In this document: one piece after another, positions 24,701-35,352 of the stretch
How the letters are laid out: every line of letters begins with the position of its first letter
Numbering within the stretch: the first letter of the stretch is position 1
NCBI RefSeq assembly: GCF_037893015.1
Contig: NC_133658.1
Location: 62,329,136 to 62,393,135 of the forward strand
Direction: 5' to 3'
Length of the DNA stretch: 64,000 nt
Origin: Macrotis lagotis
Taxonomy: Eukaryota > Chordata > Mammalia > Peramelemorphia > Peramelidae
Notes under the pieces: generated by a model
Told to the model about the DNA's origin: nothing
The model's database searches: none
What the model saw: only the letters and a program-made list of their open reading frames with translations
Position numbers and translations under genes: made by a program

Positions 24701-26604
24701 TCTAGCCCTCTCTGTTTCACTCTCAGGTTTATACAGGATGATCTCTACCATCTCTTCTAACATCCTATGAATCTCTGACTTCTTTTTGACTCTTCCTTCT
24801 TCAAACACAAATTTCTTTGATTCTGAAAGATGCATGGATACCATTAGTACCATGAACATTTTTTTTAAAAACTGTTTTTCCTATGTGTGTTTGTGATTTG
24901 TGTTATCTCTCTCATCCATCTTTGACTCTAAGATGTTAAAAGGTAGGGATATTATCCTATCAGGATGTAGCATGTAAATTTGGCCTAAACAGATTATTCT
25001 GGAACTGCTCCTGGAAACTTTAAGGGTGAGAAACACTGTTGTCTCAGTGAAGCCTAAGAGAAATACAGAATTCTTGTAATCTAGTAGGAGACTTCAGCAT
25101 AAGCAAAGAGTTCAAGTTCATCATTGGACAGATCAGGAAAGGTTCAGAGGGGGAAGAAACTTTCTTGAGGTCATACAGCTAACCATAGTGTTAACTAAAA
25201 ATCAGCTAAGACTCAATGATGTGTTCTTATCTGAATGGGTCTAAATAGCTGGTCTCTAAGCAGTTAAGTTGGATGATTGACTTTGACCCTGTTTCTTTCC
25301 ACTCATACTGACACTATCTTGTGTATGGTCTGTCTACTTCCTGGGGTTTTTTTTGTTTTGTTTTTTGCAAGGCAATAGGGTTAAGTGACTTGCTCAAGGT
25401 AAGGCTGGATTTGAACTCAGATCCTCCTGACTCCAGGACCAGTGATCTATCCACTGAGCCACCTAGCTGCCTTTCCCCAGGCCTCTCACCTAGGGAATGC
25501 ACTCTCCTCTCAGAATCACTTTTTCCAGGCTCAGCCCATGTGCCACACCCTCCGGGTCTCCCTATTCCTTCATGCTCTTTCCCTCCTCAATCCAACATTT
25601 ATAAGCTTAATCTACCTTCTTCCATGAGAGTGCAAGATCTCTGGGGACAGAGTACTCAGACTGGCCTTTCCTGGCCAGTCATTTGTGGGCTTGTTCTTGG
25701 GGTCCCCATCTGCTCTGACCTGAGGATTTGACTCCAAGCTAAACCACTGTTGGCACTGAGCAGAGCGGAGGGCTTGGGCCTCCCTCCCACAGAGACCCCC
25801 TTCTCTAGTTCTGCCTGGGGCAGTCGCACCTGGAGCTTGAGCTCCTGAGCATTGACTTTTGTCATATCCAGAAGGAGCAGCTCTTTCCTCAGGTAGTTTT
25901 CTAGTTGTTGCAGGTATCGGGGCTTTGCAATCATGTGCGCAGCCTTGTCTTTGGCCCTGTGGGAAACACCAGGAGGAGGTTGGCTGAGGGAAGCCTGGCT
26001 CAGTTTACTTTTTTTAGGAAGGGACAGTTGTCTCCCTTTCCTGTTTTCCCAGCTGTGGGGATGTGCAGAGAATTCAGAAACCATCCCCTGGATGAAAGGG
26101 CCAGAAAGCCAGCCCAGCCATGCTGGAGGACCAGGGGAAGGCTGGGGGAAATCTTCCCTGCCCTCCAGAGCCCCTGCCAAGTTCAGAGACCTGCCTTTCC
26201 AGGGAGTCCCAGAAAGAGTTCCAGAGCTCCCATCAGGGAGTGCACACATGAACATTCACACACACACATATACACACACGGACATGTGTGCTGGAGCATA
26301 TGTACATCCATGTGTGCCACTGACTGTGAGTGCATGTGCGCATGTGCTTGCTTTTGCACACTTACCCTGTTGTATCGGTGGTTGAGCAGGGTTTCCGGGT
26401 CTGGAGGATAGCTTGTGCACTGGCATATGCAGGCCATGAGGAGAAGCGGCCACCCACAGAAAAATGAAGAAGCTGAGAAAGAGGGTCAGGGGGGAGGGTG
26501 CACTTGGATGAGCCCTGGGGGCTCTTGGGGTCTCCTGACTTCTGACTTCCCGGTCCCTGCCTGGGCTGGAGTCTTAGGAGAGGGGGTCGCTGGATGGTCC
26601 CCAC
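9788..26604 (-). CDS. TSNAXIP1: Translin-associated factor X-interacting protein 1
   Basis: The protein is named for binding Translin-associated factor X (TSNAX). Exons in transcript order (+ coordinates): 26366-26604, 25830-25956, 24186-24279, 17512-17708, 16930-17065, 15082-15251, 14363-14522, 13511-13641, 13124-13249, 12575-12736, 11848-11957, 11237-11366, 10784-10890, 9788-10007. Phases agree at every junction, giving 702 codons (human about 658). Conserved stretches include LENYLRKELLLLD, PYREIFEFFIEDFKTYKPLL, LKLIDKKNEEKISLQ, NFGDVVPRRDFEM, LQEIQRTSTPRP, SDQLVDVLLEEIGS, NKKPSKK and FENIKLFHS. The N-terminal half is coiled-coil-like, rich in K and E. The end is IKRIGPREAEISS and TAG at 9790. 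The start is the weak point: the residue matching human Met1 is encoded by GTG, and ATG 26602-26604 is the nearest in-frame start upstream. The donor after 13124 is CAG|GTCCTC, a poor GT site. All other borders look ordinary. Confidence 0.93.
10258..10520 (-). repeat. MIR relic
   Basis: GAGGAGGAAATAAAGGCTGA followed by TTAGTGACTTGCCCAGGGTAACACAGCTAG is the reverse MIR core. It lies in TSNAXIP1, between the exons at 9788 and 10784. A forward MIR-like piece follows at about 10570-10730. Confidence 0.65.
10570..10730 (+). repeat. MIR relic
   Basis: CCTCAGTTTCCTCATCTATAAAATGG followed by a decayed tail is the forward MIR core. It lies in a TSNAXIP1 intron. Confidence 0.65.
14650..14895 (-). repeat. 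MIR-type CORE-SINE
   Basis: AAATGCTTTACAAATATCTCATC, GATAATGAAACTGAGGCAGACAG and TCACACAGCTGGTGGCTGA mark a long reverse copy in a TSNAXIP1 intron. It ends in a tRNA-like head, CCTAACTAGCTGCCTC. Confidence 0.7.
15337..16105 (-). mobile_element. L1 3' end fragment
   Basis: Read on -, this is the end of L1 ORF2 (matching CCCAAAGGGCAAACTATG and neighbouring sequence) followed by the marsupial L1 3' UTR, ending in A-rich sequence. It is 5'-truncated and worn. It lies in TSNAXIP1, between the exons at 15082 and 16930. Confidence 0.75.
18036..18205 (+). mobile_element. L1 ORF2 C-terminal fragment
   Basis: TACAAAAAATATTTATAGCAG, then GAAATACTATTGTGCTCTAA and GGAAAAACCTGGA, match the end of marsupial L1 ORF2. 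The fragment stops abruptly at about 18205, where a second L1-type element begins. Confidence 0.7.
18206..19960 (+). mobile_element. ORF1-only L1-type element (HAL1-like)
   Basis: A 5' leader is followed by an A-rich coiled-coil-coding part. Next comes an open ORF1 stretch at 19259-19531, including IHRTSTERDPRIKTPRTIIV and FQNPQIKEKIPQAAK, the L1 ORF1 RRM region. The C-terminal ORF1 domain follows out of frame to about 19740. After that there are only about 200 bp of purine-rich tail and no ORF2, as in half-L1 elements. Confidence 0.65.
22555..23290 (-). mobile_element. HAL1/L1 3' end with SINE inside
   Basis: The stretch is similar to 30490-31000, including a CAGAGAAATGCTTCAATG-like block and pyrimidine-rich sequence on +. 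It is split by the SINE at 22634-22787. It lies in a TSNAXIP1 intron. Confidence 0.6.
22634..22787 (+). repeat. tRNA-derived SINE (WSINE1/WALLSI type)
   Basis: This is a full-length forward copy with TGGTGTGGTGG and GTTCAAATCC boxes. It is inserted in the reverse L1-type tail, with AAATAAACATAAC on the left and AAATAAATATAAC on the right as duplication. Confidence 0.88.
24450..24591 (-). repeat. tRNA-derived SINE, reverse
   Basis: This reverse copy is flanked by the perfect 16-bp duplication CTCTAAGGCCTCTTTT (24434-24449 and 24592-24607). It lies in TSNAXIP1, between the exons at 24186 and 25830. Confidence 0.92.
25347..25470 (-). repeat. tRNA-derived SINE, reverse, internally deleted
   Basis: GTTTTTTGCAAGGCAATAGGG through CCACCTAGCTGCC is visible. 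The middle stretch (AGCTAGGTAATTATTAAGTG) is missing. Confidence 0.85.
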
Positions 26605-26992
26605 TGGGAGGTGGGCTCCTGTGAGCCATGGAGTGCTTCTGCTGAGCCTGAGTCCTTAGCTCACAGCACCACTCAATGCATGCTTGTTGAGCAGTGGAGT
26701 GTGAGGAAATGTGGTTATACCACTACATTCAGGGACTAAGTCCTGGATTAGAGGCCTCACTCTCACACAACTAGTCTGTGACTGTGGGTATGACCTCTGG
26801 CATGGGGGCATGGGGGCTCCTTGCCAGAAGCAGCCTGTATATACCACAGGGGAAACCCCCTTGCTCTGAGGTCAGGCTGAACCATCAGAGACTCCCTTAA
26901 CTGAGATGGAGGAGGGGATCTGAGAGTCTAGCCTGGGCCCCTGAGCCTGTCAGCTCTCTGTGGAAGGATACCTATGGGAAAGATCCACTTAC

Positions 26993-27066
26993 CGGAGTTT
27001 TTCGATGCTGAAAGATCTTAGATTTTTGAAGATTCTTAGCTTCTGGGAGAAGTTTGGTTGTGCTTA
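26993..27066 (-). other. Possible 5' exon of TSNAXIP1
   Basis: On - a good donor (CTCCG|GTAAGT) lies at 26993 and a plausible acceptor (TTTCCTCAG) ends at 27067. One reading frame (ending KIFQHRKTP) would join in phase to the acceptor TTTCTCAG at about 26474, but it shows no ATG. The stretch may be a noncoding leader exon or nothing at all. Confidence 0.35.
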
Positions 27067-27667
27067 CTGAGGAAACAGCAGGATGTTCTCTGAATGTGAG
27101 AAGAAGGATAAGAGCCTGTCATTGGGTCTAGAATACCCTAGACTTTTGTTGAAGAGAAATTTAGAACCATTAGTGGGATCCTCCACCCAATGGAAAACCA
27201 AGTGTCCAGGCACCTCCCTTTCTTGCCCCAGTCTACTCTCTCCTGGAAACCCTTTCCTTTTGCCGCCAGCATTTTGACCTGCAGGTCTGCCTACCCCTAC
27301 TACTGCAGGACAAGGTGTTCCTGTCAGCCTGCTTGATCATTCATTTCCAGGTGTTTTAGCCTCCAAATAAAAAGAGACAATAAACCAAATGGGGCAAGTG
27401 GGCAGATGTGGCAGTGATGATGAGGTGGCCTCTAGGGGAAGAAAGGGGGAAAGGGATCTTTCCCCAGAATTTCCTGAAGTCTCAGGCAGTTACTGGTTGA
27501 GCAGTAAAGGAAGGATGATGGGATGAAAAGAGCTTGAAGTTCCAGTATCTGTTTTTTGGTTCTGGGTCAGTCTTTGTAATCATGAGTCCTGGTCATGTCT
27601 CAGTACTAACTAGGTAAGTAACTAGAACTTTGGGACACAGTAAGTATTTAATAAATGTTAGTGACCA

Positions 27668-27857
27668 AGGGACAGCTAGATGACACAGTGGGTAGAGCAC
27701 CAGAGTCAGGAGGACCTGAGTTCAAATTCAGTCTCAGACACTTACTAGCTGTGTGACCCTGGGCAAGTCATTTAACCCCAATCACCTCAATAAATAAATA
27801 AATAAATAAATAAGCAAATAAATAAACAAACAGATCGATAAATAAATAAATAAATGA
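27668..27857 (+). repeat. tRNA-derived SINE with AAAT tail
   Basis: An older variant head (AGCTAGATGACACAGTGG, GTTCAAATTC) ends in an expanded AAAT microsatellite from about 27785. Confidence 0.8.
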
Positions 27858-28828
27858 ATGACTGTTTTGTTGACTGATGGGAGCAGGGCAGGACAAGTTA
27901 CTGGGACCAGACAGGCTAAGGAGAGGAGCATGTTATATTTGTGCCCTGGGGAGTTTGGAAGATCTAGTCATTGCCCTGGCTCTTTTCTTATATGTAGCAG
28001 TATGATTGAAGCAGAGTCCCTTGATGACAATGATAATCCTCGTCCTATCAACCTCAAAAGGATTTGTTAGGAAGGTGCTTTGTAATATGTAAAGCTAATT
28101 TAAAAAATGAACTATTAAATTGACAATGATTAGAAATTTCCCTCATAGAATCTTGCTCTCAGGATTCTCAAGATACCTCCCCAAGGTTGGCCAAGGACGG
28201 TGGGGAGCAGCCTCAGGCCTGATGATTTCTGCCATGCCAAGGTTCCATGAATGGTCTCAACACAGACCATCTGTCCTTTCTGAGGACCAACCTTGCTAAG
28301 TGGGTTTTTTTTTTCACCCTGTGCAGCCTTTTCTCTTTCACCAGAAACACGGGCAGAATAACAAAGTGCTAACAATCCCTCTCTACTAACAGTTCCTAAA
28401 CTATTAACACTGTTCATATGTGAGATCCTTTCCTGGTGGCTGAGACTGGATCATAAGACCCCAGGTCTTAGAGGTGGAAGGGGGTTGGACACCATTTATT
28501 CCAATCCTCTCATTTTACAGGTAAGGTACTGAGGTCCAGGGAAGTCAAAGGACTTGTCTGAGATCATAGTGGCATGCCATGAAGCCAAACCTCTGACCTG
28601 AGGCAGTGTTCTCTTCATCTAATCATGCTCAGTTATTTTATTGGAGAAATATCGGCTCATTTTAGTTTTGTCACTAACAAAAATAAACTTGGAAGAGGAA
28701 GTTGCAGCTTAATGGGGGTTCTTTTATCATATATACCCAGAGCCAACCAAAAATATCATTTAGTTATTTCATTGAGCAATGTTCATGATAAACAGTTAAA
28801 AAAAAAAGAAAGTGAGAAGTAGCACGGG

Positions 28829-28977
28829 GGGGGGCAGTTAGGTGGTACAGTGGATAGAGCACCAGCCCAGGAGTCAGGAGGACCTGAGTTCAAATTGGGA
28901 CTCAGACACTTAATAATTGCCTAGCTGTGTGACCTTGGGCAAGTCACTTAACTCCATTGCCTTGCCAAAAAAAAAAA
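28829..28977 (+). repeat. tRNA-derived SINE
   Basis: This is a full-length forward copy, from GGGGCAGTTAGGTGGTACAG to GCCTTGCC plus an A-tail. GAGAAGTAG and GAGAAGCAG on the flanks look like a decayed duplication. Confidence 0.88.
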
Positions 28978-29574
28978 GAGAAGCAGGGTTGTTTAGAGGA
29001 TAGATTTGGCCTCAGAGCTAGGAGGATCCGAGTTCAAGCCTTAGCTTGAAGTGACCCTAGACAAATTATTTAACCTCTCAGGACTCTAACAATAAATACT
29101 AGCATTTCTAGAGGGCCTACTATGGGCCAGGAAATTTAGAAATATCTCATTTTGATTCCAATAACAGCTTTGGGAGGTAGGGGCTATTATTATCCTCGTT
29201 TTACCATTGAGGAAAGCTAGGCAGACAGAGATTAAGTGACTGGCCCAGGCTAGATTTGAACCCAAGGCATCTTGAGGCCCCATGCTCAATCTATATATAC
29301 TTTAACATTTGATGACTTTGTTGTAAAAGGAACATAAGGGACTTCAATGAAAAGCAGGCAAGGGGAAGATGGCAAAAGCTATTTTGGAAAATACAGTTCA
29401 GGAATAATCAATGAGAGGTCAGAGATTTGCAGCAGTCTGAAATATGTTAACTTCTAAGGGGACAGGAAGCCAAAATGGAGGAAGACAGGCAACAATCCAG
29501 CTGAATTTTCCCAACAAAACTTTAAAAAATTCCTCAAATCACATTTTGGAGCAGCAGAGTCAACAAGGTCAGAG

Positions 29575-29890
29575 TCATTTTTTTAATTTAAATTTTATTT
29601 TTTGAAAGATTTTATTTATTTTGAGTTTTTACAATTTTTCCCCTAATCTTGCTTCCCTCCCCCCCATCCCCACAGAAGGCAGTCTGTTAGTCTTTACATT
29701 GTTTCCATGGAATACATTGATCTAAGTTGAATGTGATGAGAGAGAAATCATAGCCTTAAGGGACAAAAATTAAGTATGAGATAGCTAAATTACATAATAA
29801 GATAACTTTTTAACAATTAAAGATAATAGTCTTTGTTCAAACTCCACAATTCTTTTTCTAGATACAGATGGTATTCTCCATTGCAGATAT
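29575..29890 (-). mobile_element. L1 3' UTR fragment
   Basis: The sequence matches 61850-62100 closely, including CCCACAGAAGGCAGTCTGTTAG and TTTACATTGTTTCCATG on +. Only the 3' end of the element is present. Confidence 0.75.
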
Positions 29891-29929
29891 TCCCAGATAA
29901 GGTTTAACTAGAACAAGAGACAATTATGG

Positions 29930-30180
29930 GTATTCAATTCAATTTAGTCATTTTTCAGTTGTGTCCAACTTTACATGACCCATTTGGGATTTCCCTGGCA
30001 AAGATCTGGGGTGCCATTTTTTTCTCCACCCCATTTTACAGAGGAGGAAACTGAGTACTGAGTGACTTGCCCCAGTATCAGATAGCTAGTAAAGGTCCAA
30101 GGCTAGATTTGAACTCCTAAACATGAGTCTTTCTGGTTCCAAGCCTAATGCTATAGCCATTGCACCTCCTAGCTGCCCCT
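29930..30180 (-). repeat. Marsupial CORE-SINE
   Basis: TTTTTCAGTTGTGTCCAACT, GAGGAGGAAACTGAG and CTCCTAGCTGCCCC show a full-length reverse copy. 30190-30480 next to it is LINE-like, but I cannot place the family. Confidence 0.75.
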
Positions 30181-30489
30181 TTTCTCTGATATACCAAGCT
30201 AGTAATTTCCCAGTGACTACTTCTTCCTTTTCAAAGTACATACAAAGTGTTTAATAATTGATTCTATAATTTTGCTAGGGATTGTCATCAAGTTTCTAGA
30301 ACCTCTCTCCTCTTTTGTTTTGAATGTTAGGGCAATATATTCTTTTTCCTGAGTCATCTGTCACTTCTCTTCAAAGGATTTCCAGAAAGCATATTTGTGA
30401 TTGCATCTATCTGGTAATTCTTGGTATTCTCTGATGTAATTCTTTTGGATCAGGTGCACTCTTTTTAATCTTCCCATCTATTTATTTCT

Positions 30490-30734
30490 CTTTTTTTTCA
30501 TTTTTAACATTTTGCTTTCCAATTATATACAATAATAATATTTACCCATCATCTTTTGCAGGGCTCTGAATTCTACAATTATTCCCCCTCCTCCCTTCCC
30601 TCCCCCCAGAAGGCTGACAGTCTCTACATTGTTTCCATGCCATACATTGATGTATATTGAAAATTATAAGAGTAAACGTAAGAATAAACATAAACCCCAC
30701 CTCTCCCCACCCAAGAAGATGGGGAACCTCAAGA

Positions 30735-30770
<36 letters not shown>

Positions 30771-32945
30771 ACTTTAGTCTGTGTTCAGATTTCAATGTTT
30801 CTGTCTCTGGGGTGAGTTGCTTTCTTTATCATAAGTCCACCAGAGAAGTTGCTTCAATATTCCCACAGTTGCTATTATAGCTGTCCCTCCACTCTATTCC
30901 TCCCCACTCTCATTTATTCTATTCTCTTTCTCTCCTTTCGTCCTGGCCCTGTCCAAAAGTTTGTATCTGACTACCCTCTCCTTCAATCTTCCCTCTCTTC
31001 TATCACCTATTTCCCCCCTTCTCTCCCCCCCATTCCCCCCATCCCTCCCTTTCCTCCCATCTTTCTCCAGGGCAAGACATATTTCCTTCCCCTATTAAGT
31101 ATGTCATTTCCTCTCTGAGCCATTTCTGATGAGAAGGAAGGCCCACTCATTCCCCCTTGCCTTCCCCCACTCCCCTCCATTGAAAAAAATCTTTTCTTGA
31201 CTCTTAGATGAAATCTCTCAGCTTCTTCAGCTCCTTTTCCTTCCTCCCAGTACTTTCCCCCATCGCCCATTGACTCCATACCTTTACCACAACATACCAT
31301 TATATTCCGCTCCTTCCTATGTCCTGCCTATATATGCTCCTTCTAACTGCTCTTATGAGAAAGTTCATATGAGTTATCAGTATCTTCTTCCTGTACAGGA
31401 ATACAAACAGTTCAGCATCATCAAGTTCCTCATAGTTAGTCCCTCTCTTCCACTCCCTCTATGGTTCACCAGCATTCTGTACTTGGAGATCAAACTTTTT
31501 GTTCAGCTCTGGTAGTCTCGATAGGAAAGTCTCGATAGGAAAGTTTGAATGTCCCATTTCATTGAAAGTCCATCTGTTCCCCTGAAAGAGGATGTTCAGT
31601 TTTGCTGGGTAGTTGATTCTCGGTTGTAAACCAAGATCTGTTGCCTTCTGGAATATCATATTCCAATCCCTAAGAGCCGAGCCCTTAATGTAGATGCTGC
31701 CAGATCCTGTGTAATCCTGACTATGGAGCCTCAGCAGCTGAATTGTCTGTTTCTGGCAGCTTTTAGAATTTTCTCTTTGATTTGGGAGTTTTGGAATTTG
31801 GCTATAATATTCCTGGAAGTTTTTCTTTTGGGATCCCTTTCAGAGGGTGACCAGTGAATTCTCTGGATTTTTATTTTACCCTCAGCTTCTAGGATCTCAG
31901 GGCAATTTTGCTGTATTATTTCTTGAAAAATGAAGTCTAGGGTCTTCTCCTGGTCATGGCTTTCAGATAGGCCAATAATTTTTAAATTATTCCTTCTGGA
32001 TCTGTTTTCAAAGTCGGTTGTTTCTCCAATGAGATATTTCACCTTTTCTTCTAATTTTTGGCTTTTTTGGAAGAGTTTTATTTCTTCCTGATTTCTTGCA
32101 AAGTCATCAGCTTCCCTTAGTTCCATTTTGCATTTAAAGGAGTTATTTTCTTCAGAGAGCTTTTTTATCTCCTTTTCCAGCTGGCCAATTCTGCTTTTTA
32201 GGGCATTCTTCTCCTCATTTGCTTTTTTGTTTTGCTTTTTCCATTAGGCCTAAATTGGTTTTTAACATATTATTTTCTTCAGTATTTTTTTTGTGTATCT
32301 TTCACCAAGCTTTTGATTTGGTTTTCTTGATTTTCTGCATTGTTCTCATTTCTCCTCCCAATTTTTCCTCCATCTCCCTTAATTGCTTTTCAGTCTTTTT
32401 TGAGCTCATCCATAGTCTGAGACCATTTTCTATTTCTCCTGGAGGTTTTGGATACAAAAGCTTCGATTTTTGTCTTCTGAATATATGTTTTGATCTTCCA
32501 TGGGACTAAAGTAATTCTCTATGGTTAGATCCTTCTTTTCCTGTTGTTTAACTCATTTCCTCAGCCCAAGACCAATTTACAGTACTTCCAAGGCTTTGGG
32601 GTTGGTTTTTTTGGGACACCCCACTGGGACCTTTATTCCTCCAAGGTCTTATGCTCTCTAGCCAGTGCTTTGATATGTAGATGACCACAGCATTGCCCTC
32701 TGCCCTGGGGCTATAAGGCAGGATCCAGCTATCTTAGTATGGAAGCCCAAACTGAAATATGTGAGTGTAGGCAAACAGCAGAGTTCTACCCCAGGGAGAG
32801 CAGAGAAATCTCTGCAGACTTCCCTTACCATCTCTGGGGGTACAGGCTGCTTCCTCCCAATTCTCACTGCAGGTTCTGAGGCTGGTGCTCCTCACTCCAC
32901 ACTCACACAGGTGCAGCAGAGTTCTCTCCCAGCCCCTTCAAGCTG
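30490..32945 (-). mobile_element. ORF1-only L1-type element (HAL1-like)
   Basis: Read on -, ORF1 runs from about 32510 to 31459. The part at 32126-31731 is open and shows FENRSRRNNLKIIGLSES, RIHWSPSERDPKRKTSRNII and QIKEKILKAARN. A second frame carries the C-terminal domain (WNMIFQKATDLGLQPRINYP, AKLNILF). A purine-rich 3' UTR of about 970 bp with an AG microsatellite (30738-30765 on +) and an A-tail follows directly, with no ORF2. This fits half-L1 elements, which depend on L1 for mobility. A 14-bp tandem duplication (TCTCGATAGGAAAG) lies near 31520-31550. Confidence 0.65.
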
Positions 32946-32947
32946 TT

Positions 32948-33445
32948 CTATTTTTTTTGAATTACATGTAAATTTTTTTGGTAAGATTATAATTTCCACA
33001 TTTTTTCTACCTCCTTTCCCTTCCTCCTTCCCAAGAAAGTGAATAATCTGACATAGGTCATCAATGTAATGTACCATCATGTTTAACATATTTCAATATT
33101 AGTTATACTGTAAAAGAAGAATTGGAATAAAAGAGTAAAAAATCATGAGAAAGAAAAAAGCATAAAACAAATTTTTTAAAAGTGAGAATAGTCCGTTTTG
33201 ATCTGCATTCAGACTTCATAGTTCTTTCTTTGAATGTGGATGGCATTTTCCATCACAAGTACCTGAGAATTGTCTTTCATCATTGAATTGTTGAGAGGAG
33301 TTAAGTCCATCACAACTGATCACCACACAGTACTGCTATAACTGTGTACAGTGTTCTTCTTGTTTTGCTTACTTTACTCAGCATCAGTTTATTTTTTCTG
33401 AAATCCACCTGCTCATGATTTTTTACCAGACAACAGTATTCCAGA
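32948..33445 (-). mobile_element. L1 3' end fragment
   Basis: The stretch resembles 15337-16105: TTCTTTGAATGTGGATGGCATTTTCCATC and a CACAACTGATCA block read on +. It is 5'-truncated. Confidence 0.65.
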
Positions 33446-34017
33446 ATGAGTCATTTTTAAAGGCTAAGACATCCTGAGACATTGGAAAAAGAGATTTCTG
33501 ACTCTGGAGTGGGACCTGGTCCAGAGTTCGGCAGGAACATCAACAGTGGGCTTTGGAGGCTATGATGGTAGCAATGACAGCAGCAATGGCAGCAGCAACA
33601 GCTTTGGGAGCTTTTACCCTAAAGACAGTAAGGGAAGTCAAACAACTGGCCAATTATTTGCTAGCATAATGTGCATGTGCAGGTTTTTGTTGCAGTTCCA
33701 GGAAAGAGAAGAGGTCTCTGTGGTCAGTTCCTGGCCACAGTTCCAAGGCCTAGAAGAGCACCAGCCATTTGTGGCTGGAAGGAAGCAGAGGCCCCTTCTG
33801 GGTAAAGATCAGAAAGCAAACCAGGACAGCAGTGATAACTTCTCTGCCCAGATCACATCACCCTGGAAGTACCAAAAACTTGCAGATCCCCAGAACTAGC
33901 TCTGAAAACACTAGCATGAAACAGTGTCTTCCCACCCACAAGTGAGCAGAACCCAATTTTAACATAAAGTTCAAAGGCAAGAAATAGGATGGAAAAATAA
34001 GCAAACAACAAAGAAAG

Positions 34018-34055
34018 GGGGCGGCTAGGTGGCGTAGTGGATAAAGCACCGGCCC
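34018..34055 (+). repeat. 38-bp SINE stub without tail
   Basis: Only the first 38 bases of the tRNA-derived SINE are present, from GGGCGGCTAGGTGGCG to AAGCACCGGCCC. The stub is flanked by the perfect 8-bp duplication AAAGAAAG (34010-34017 and 34056-34063). B box, body and tail are absent. Confidence 0.85.
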
Positions 34056-34934
34056 AAAGAAAGAACTTGGCCATCAAAATCTATTACAATGGAAAAGAAG
34101 ATCAAGACTTAAACTCAGAATAAGACAACAATGAGAAGATGACTATAAGCAAAGTATCAAGGAAAAATGCTAATTGGATCCAAGACTAGCAAGAATTTCA
34201 GGAAGAGTTAAAGAGATAAAAGTGGTAGAAGGAAAAAATGGGAAACGAAATGAATGTGATGCATGAAAATTATGAAAAGAGAATTAACAACTTGGTAAAA
34301 GAGGCACAAAAATTCATTGAAGAAAAGAACTACTTAAAAAATAGAATAGACCAAGAGGAAAGGGAGGTACAAAAATTCACTTAAAAAATTCCTTAACAAT
34401 TAGAATGACACTATGAGACATCAAGAAACAAAACAAAGTCAAAAAAATGAAAAAGAAATAGAAGAAAATGTGAACTCTCAGAAAATTACCTGACCTGGAA
34501 AAAACAGATCTAGTAAAGACAATTTAAGAATTATAGGACTACCTGAAAGGTATGATGAAAAAAGAAAAGATCCTAGAAAGCATATTTCAAGAGATTAAGA
34601 TAGGAAAACTGCCTTGATATCTTAGATCCAGGGAGTAAAGTAGAAATTGAAAAAAAAAATTCTCTAATCACCTCCTGTGATTAGATAACCAAACAAAAAC
34701 TCCCAGGTATTTTATAGTCAAATTCCAGAGCTCCCAGGTCAAGGAGTTAAGAAGAAATATTTCAAAACAAGATTTAGTGATTCCAAGTTAAAGGACCAGA
34801 AGGCTTGAAATATAATATTCTAGAGGGCAAAATAGCTAGGATGATAATAAAAAAAATTACCTGCCCAGCAAAATGTAGTATAATTCTTCAGGTGAAAAAA
34901 GTAGACAGTTAATGAAAGAGGACTTTTATACACT

Positions 34935-35058
34935 TTTTTTTTTGGCAAGGCAATGGGGCTAAGTGACTTGTCCAAGGTCACACTGGTTAAGTAATTATTA
35001 AGTGTCTGAGGATGGATTTGAACTCAGGTCCTTCTGACTTCACCCAAATGCTTTGGTT
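34935..35058 (-). repeat. tRNA-derived SINE, reverse, 5'-truncated
   Basis: TTTTTTTTTGGCAAGGCAAT through AACTCAGGTCCTTCTGACTTC is clear, then the copy decays. TTTTATACAC and TTTTATATAC flank it inside the long L1. Confidence 0.75.
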
Positions 35059-35352
35059 TTTATATACTCGATGAAAAGACCAGTACTTAATAGAAAAGCT
35101 GACATTTAACCACAAGACTCAAGAGGCATAAAAAGGTAAACAAAAGTTTCCAAATGGAAAGATGATACATGTAATTCCTAAGAACCTTGTCATTAGTAGA
35201 GCAGTTAGAAGGAGCCCTACATAGACATAGGGTTTATGTATGAGTCAATTACAATGGGACAATTTTTAAAAAATGAAGGAATGAAAGAGATGCATTGGGA
35301 TATGGAAAAAAAGGTAAACTGGGGAAATTTTTCTCATATAAAAGAAACTTTC

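Larger units (their letters stand above)
27067..33479. other. Retroposon-dense intergenic stretch, first part
   Basis: Between the last TSNAXIP1 5' exon candidate and the nested L1, I see only SINEs, MIR-like relics (about 28440-28620 and 29090-29300), L1/HAL1 pieces and microsatellites. The stretch 27070-27660 holds nothing I recognise. No host exon is apparent. Confidence 0.6.

Noticed and set aside
25656-26255. 199-codon minus ORF over a TSNAXIP1 exon
   Set aside because: Only 25830-25956 is exon. The remainder is intron read through on both sides of good splice sites.
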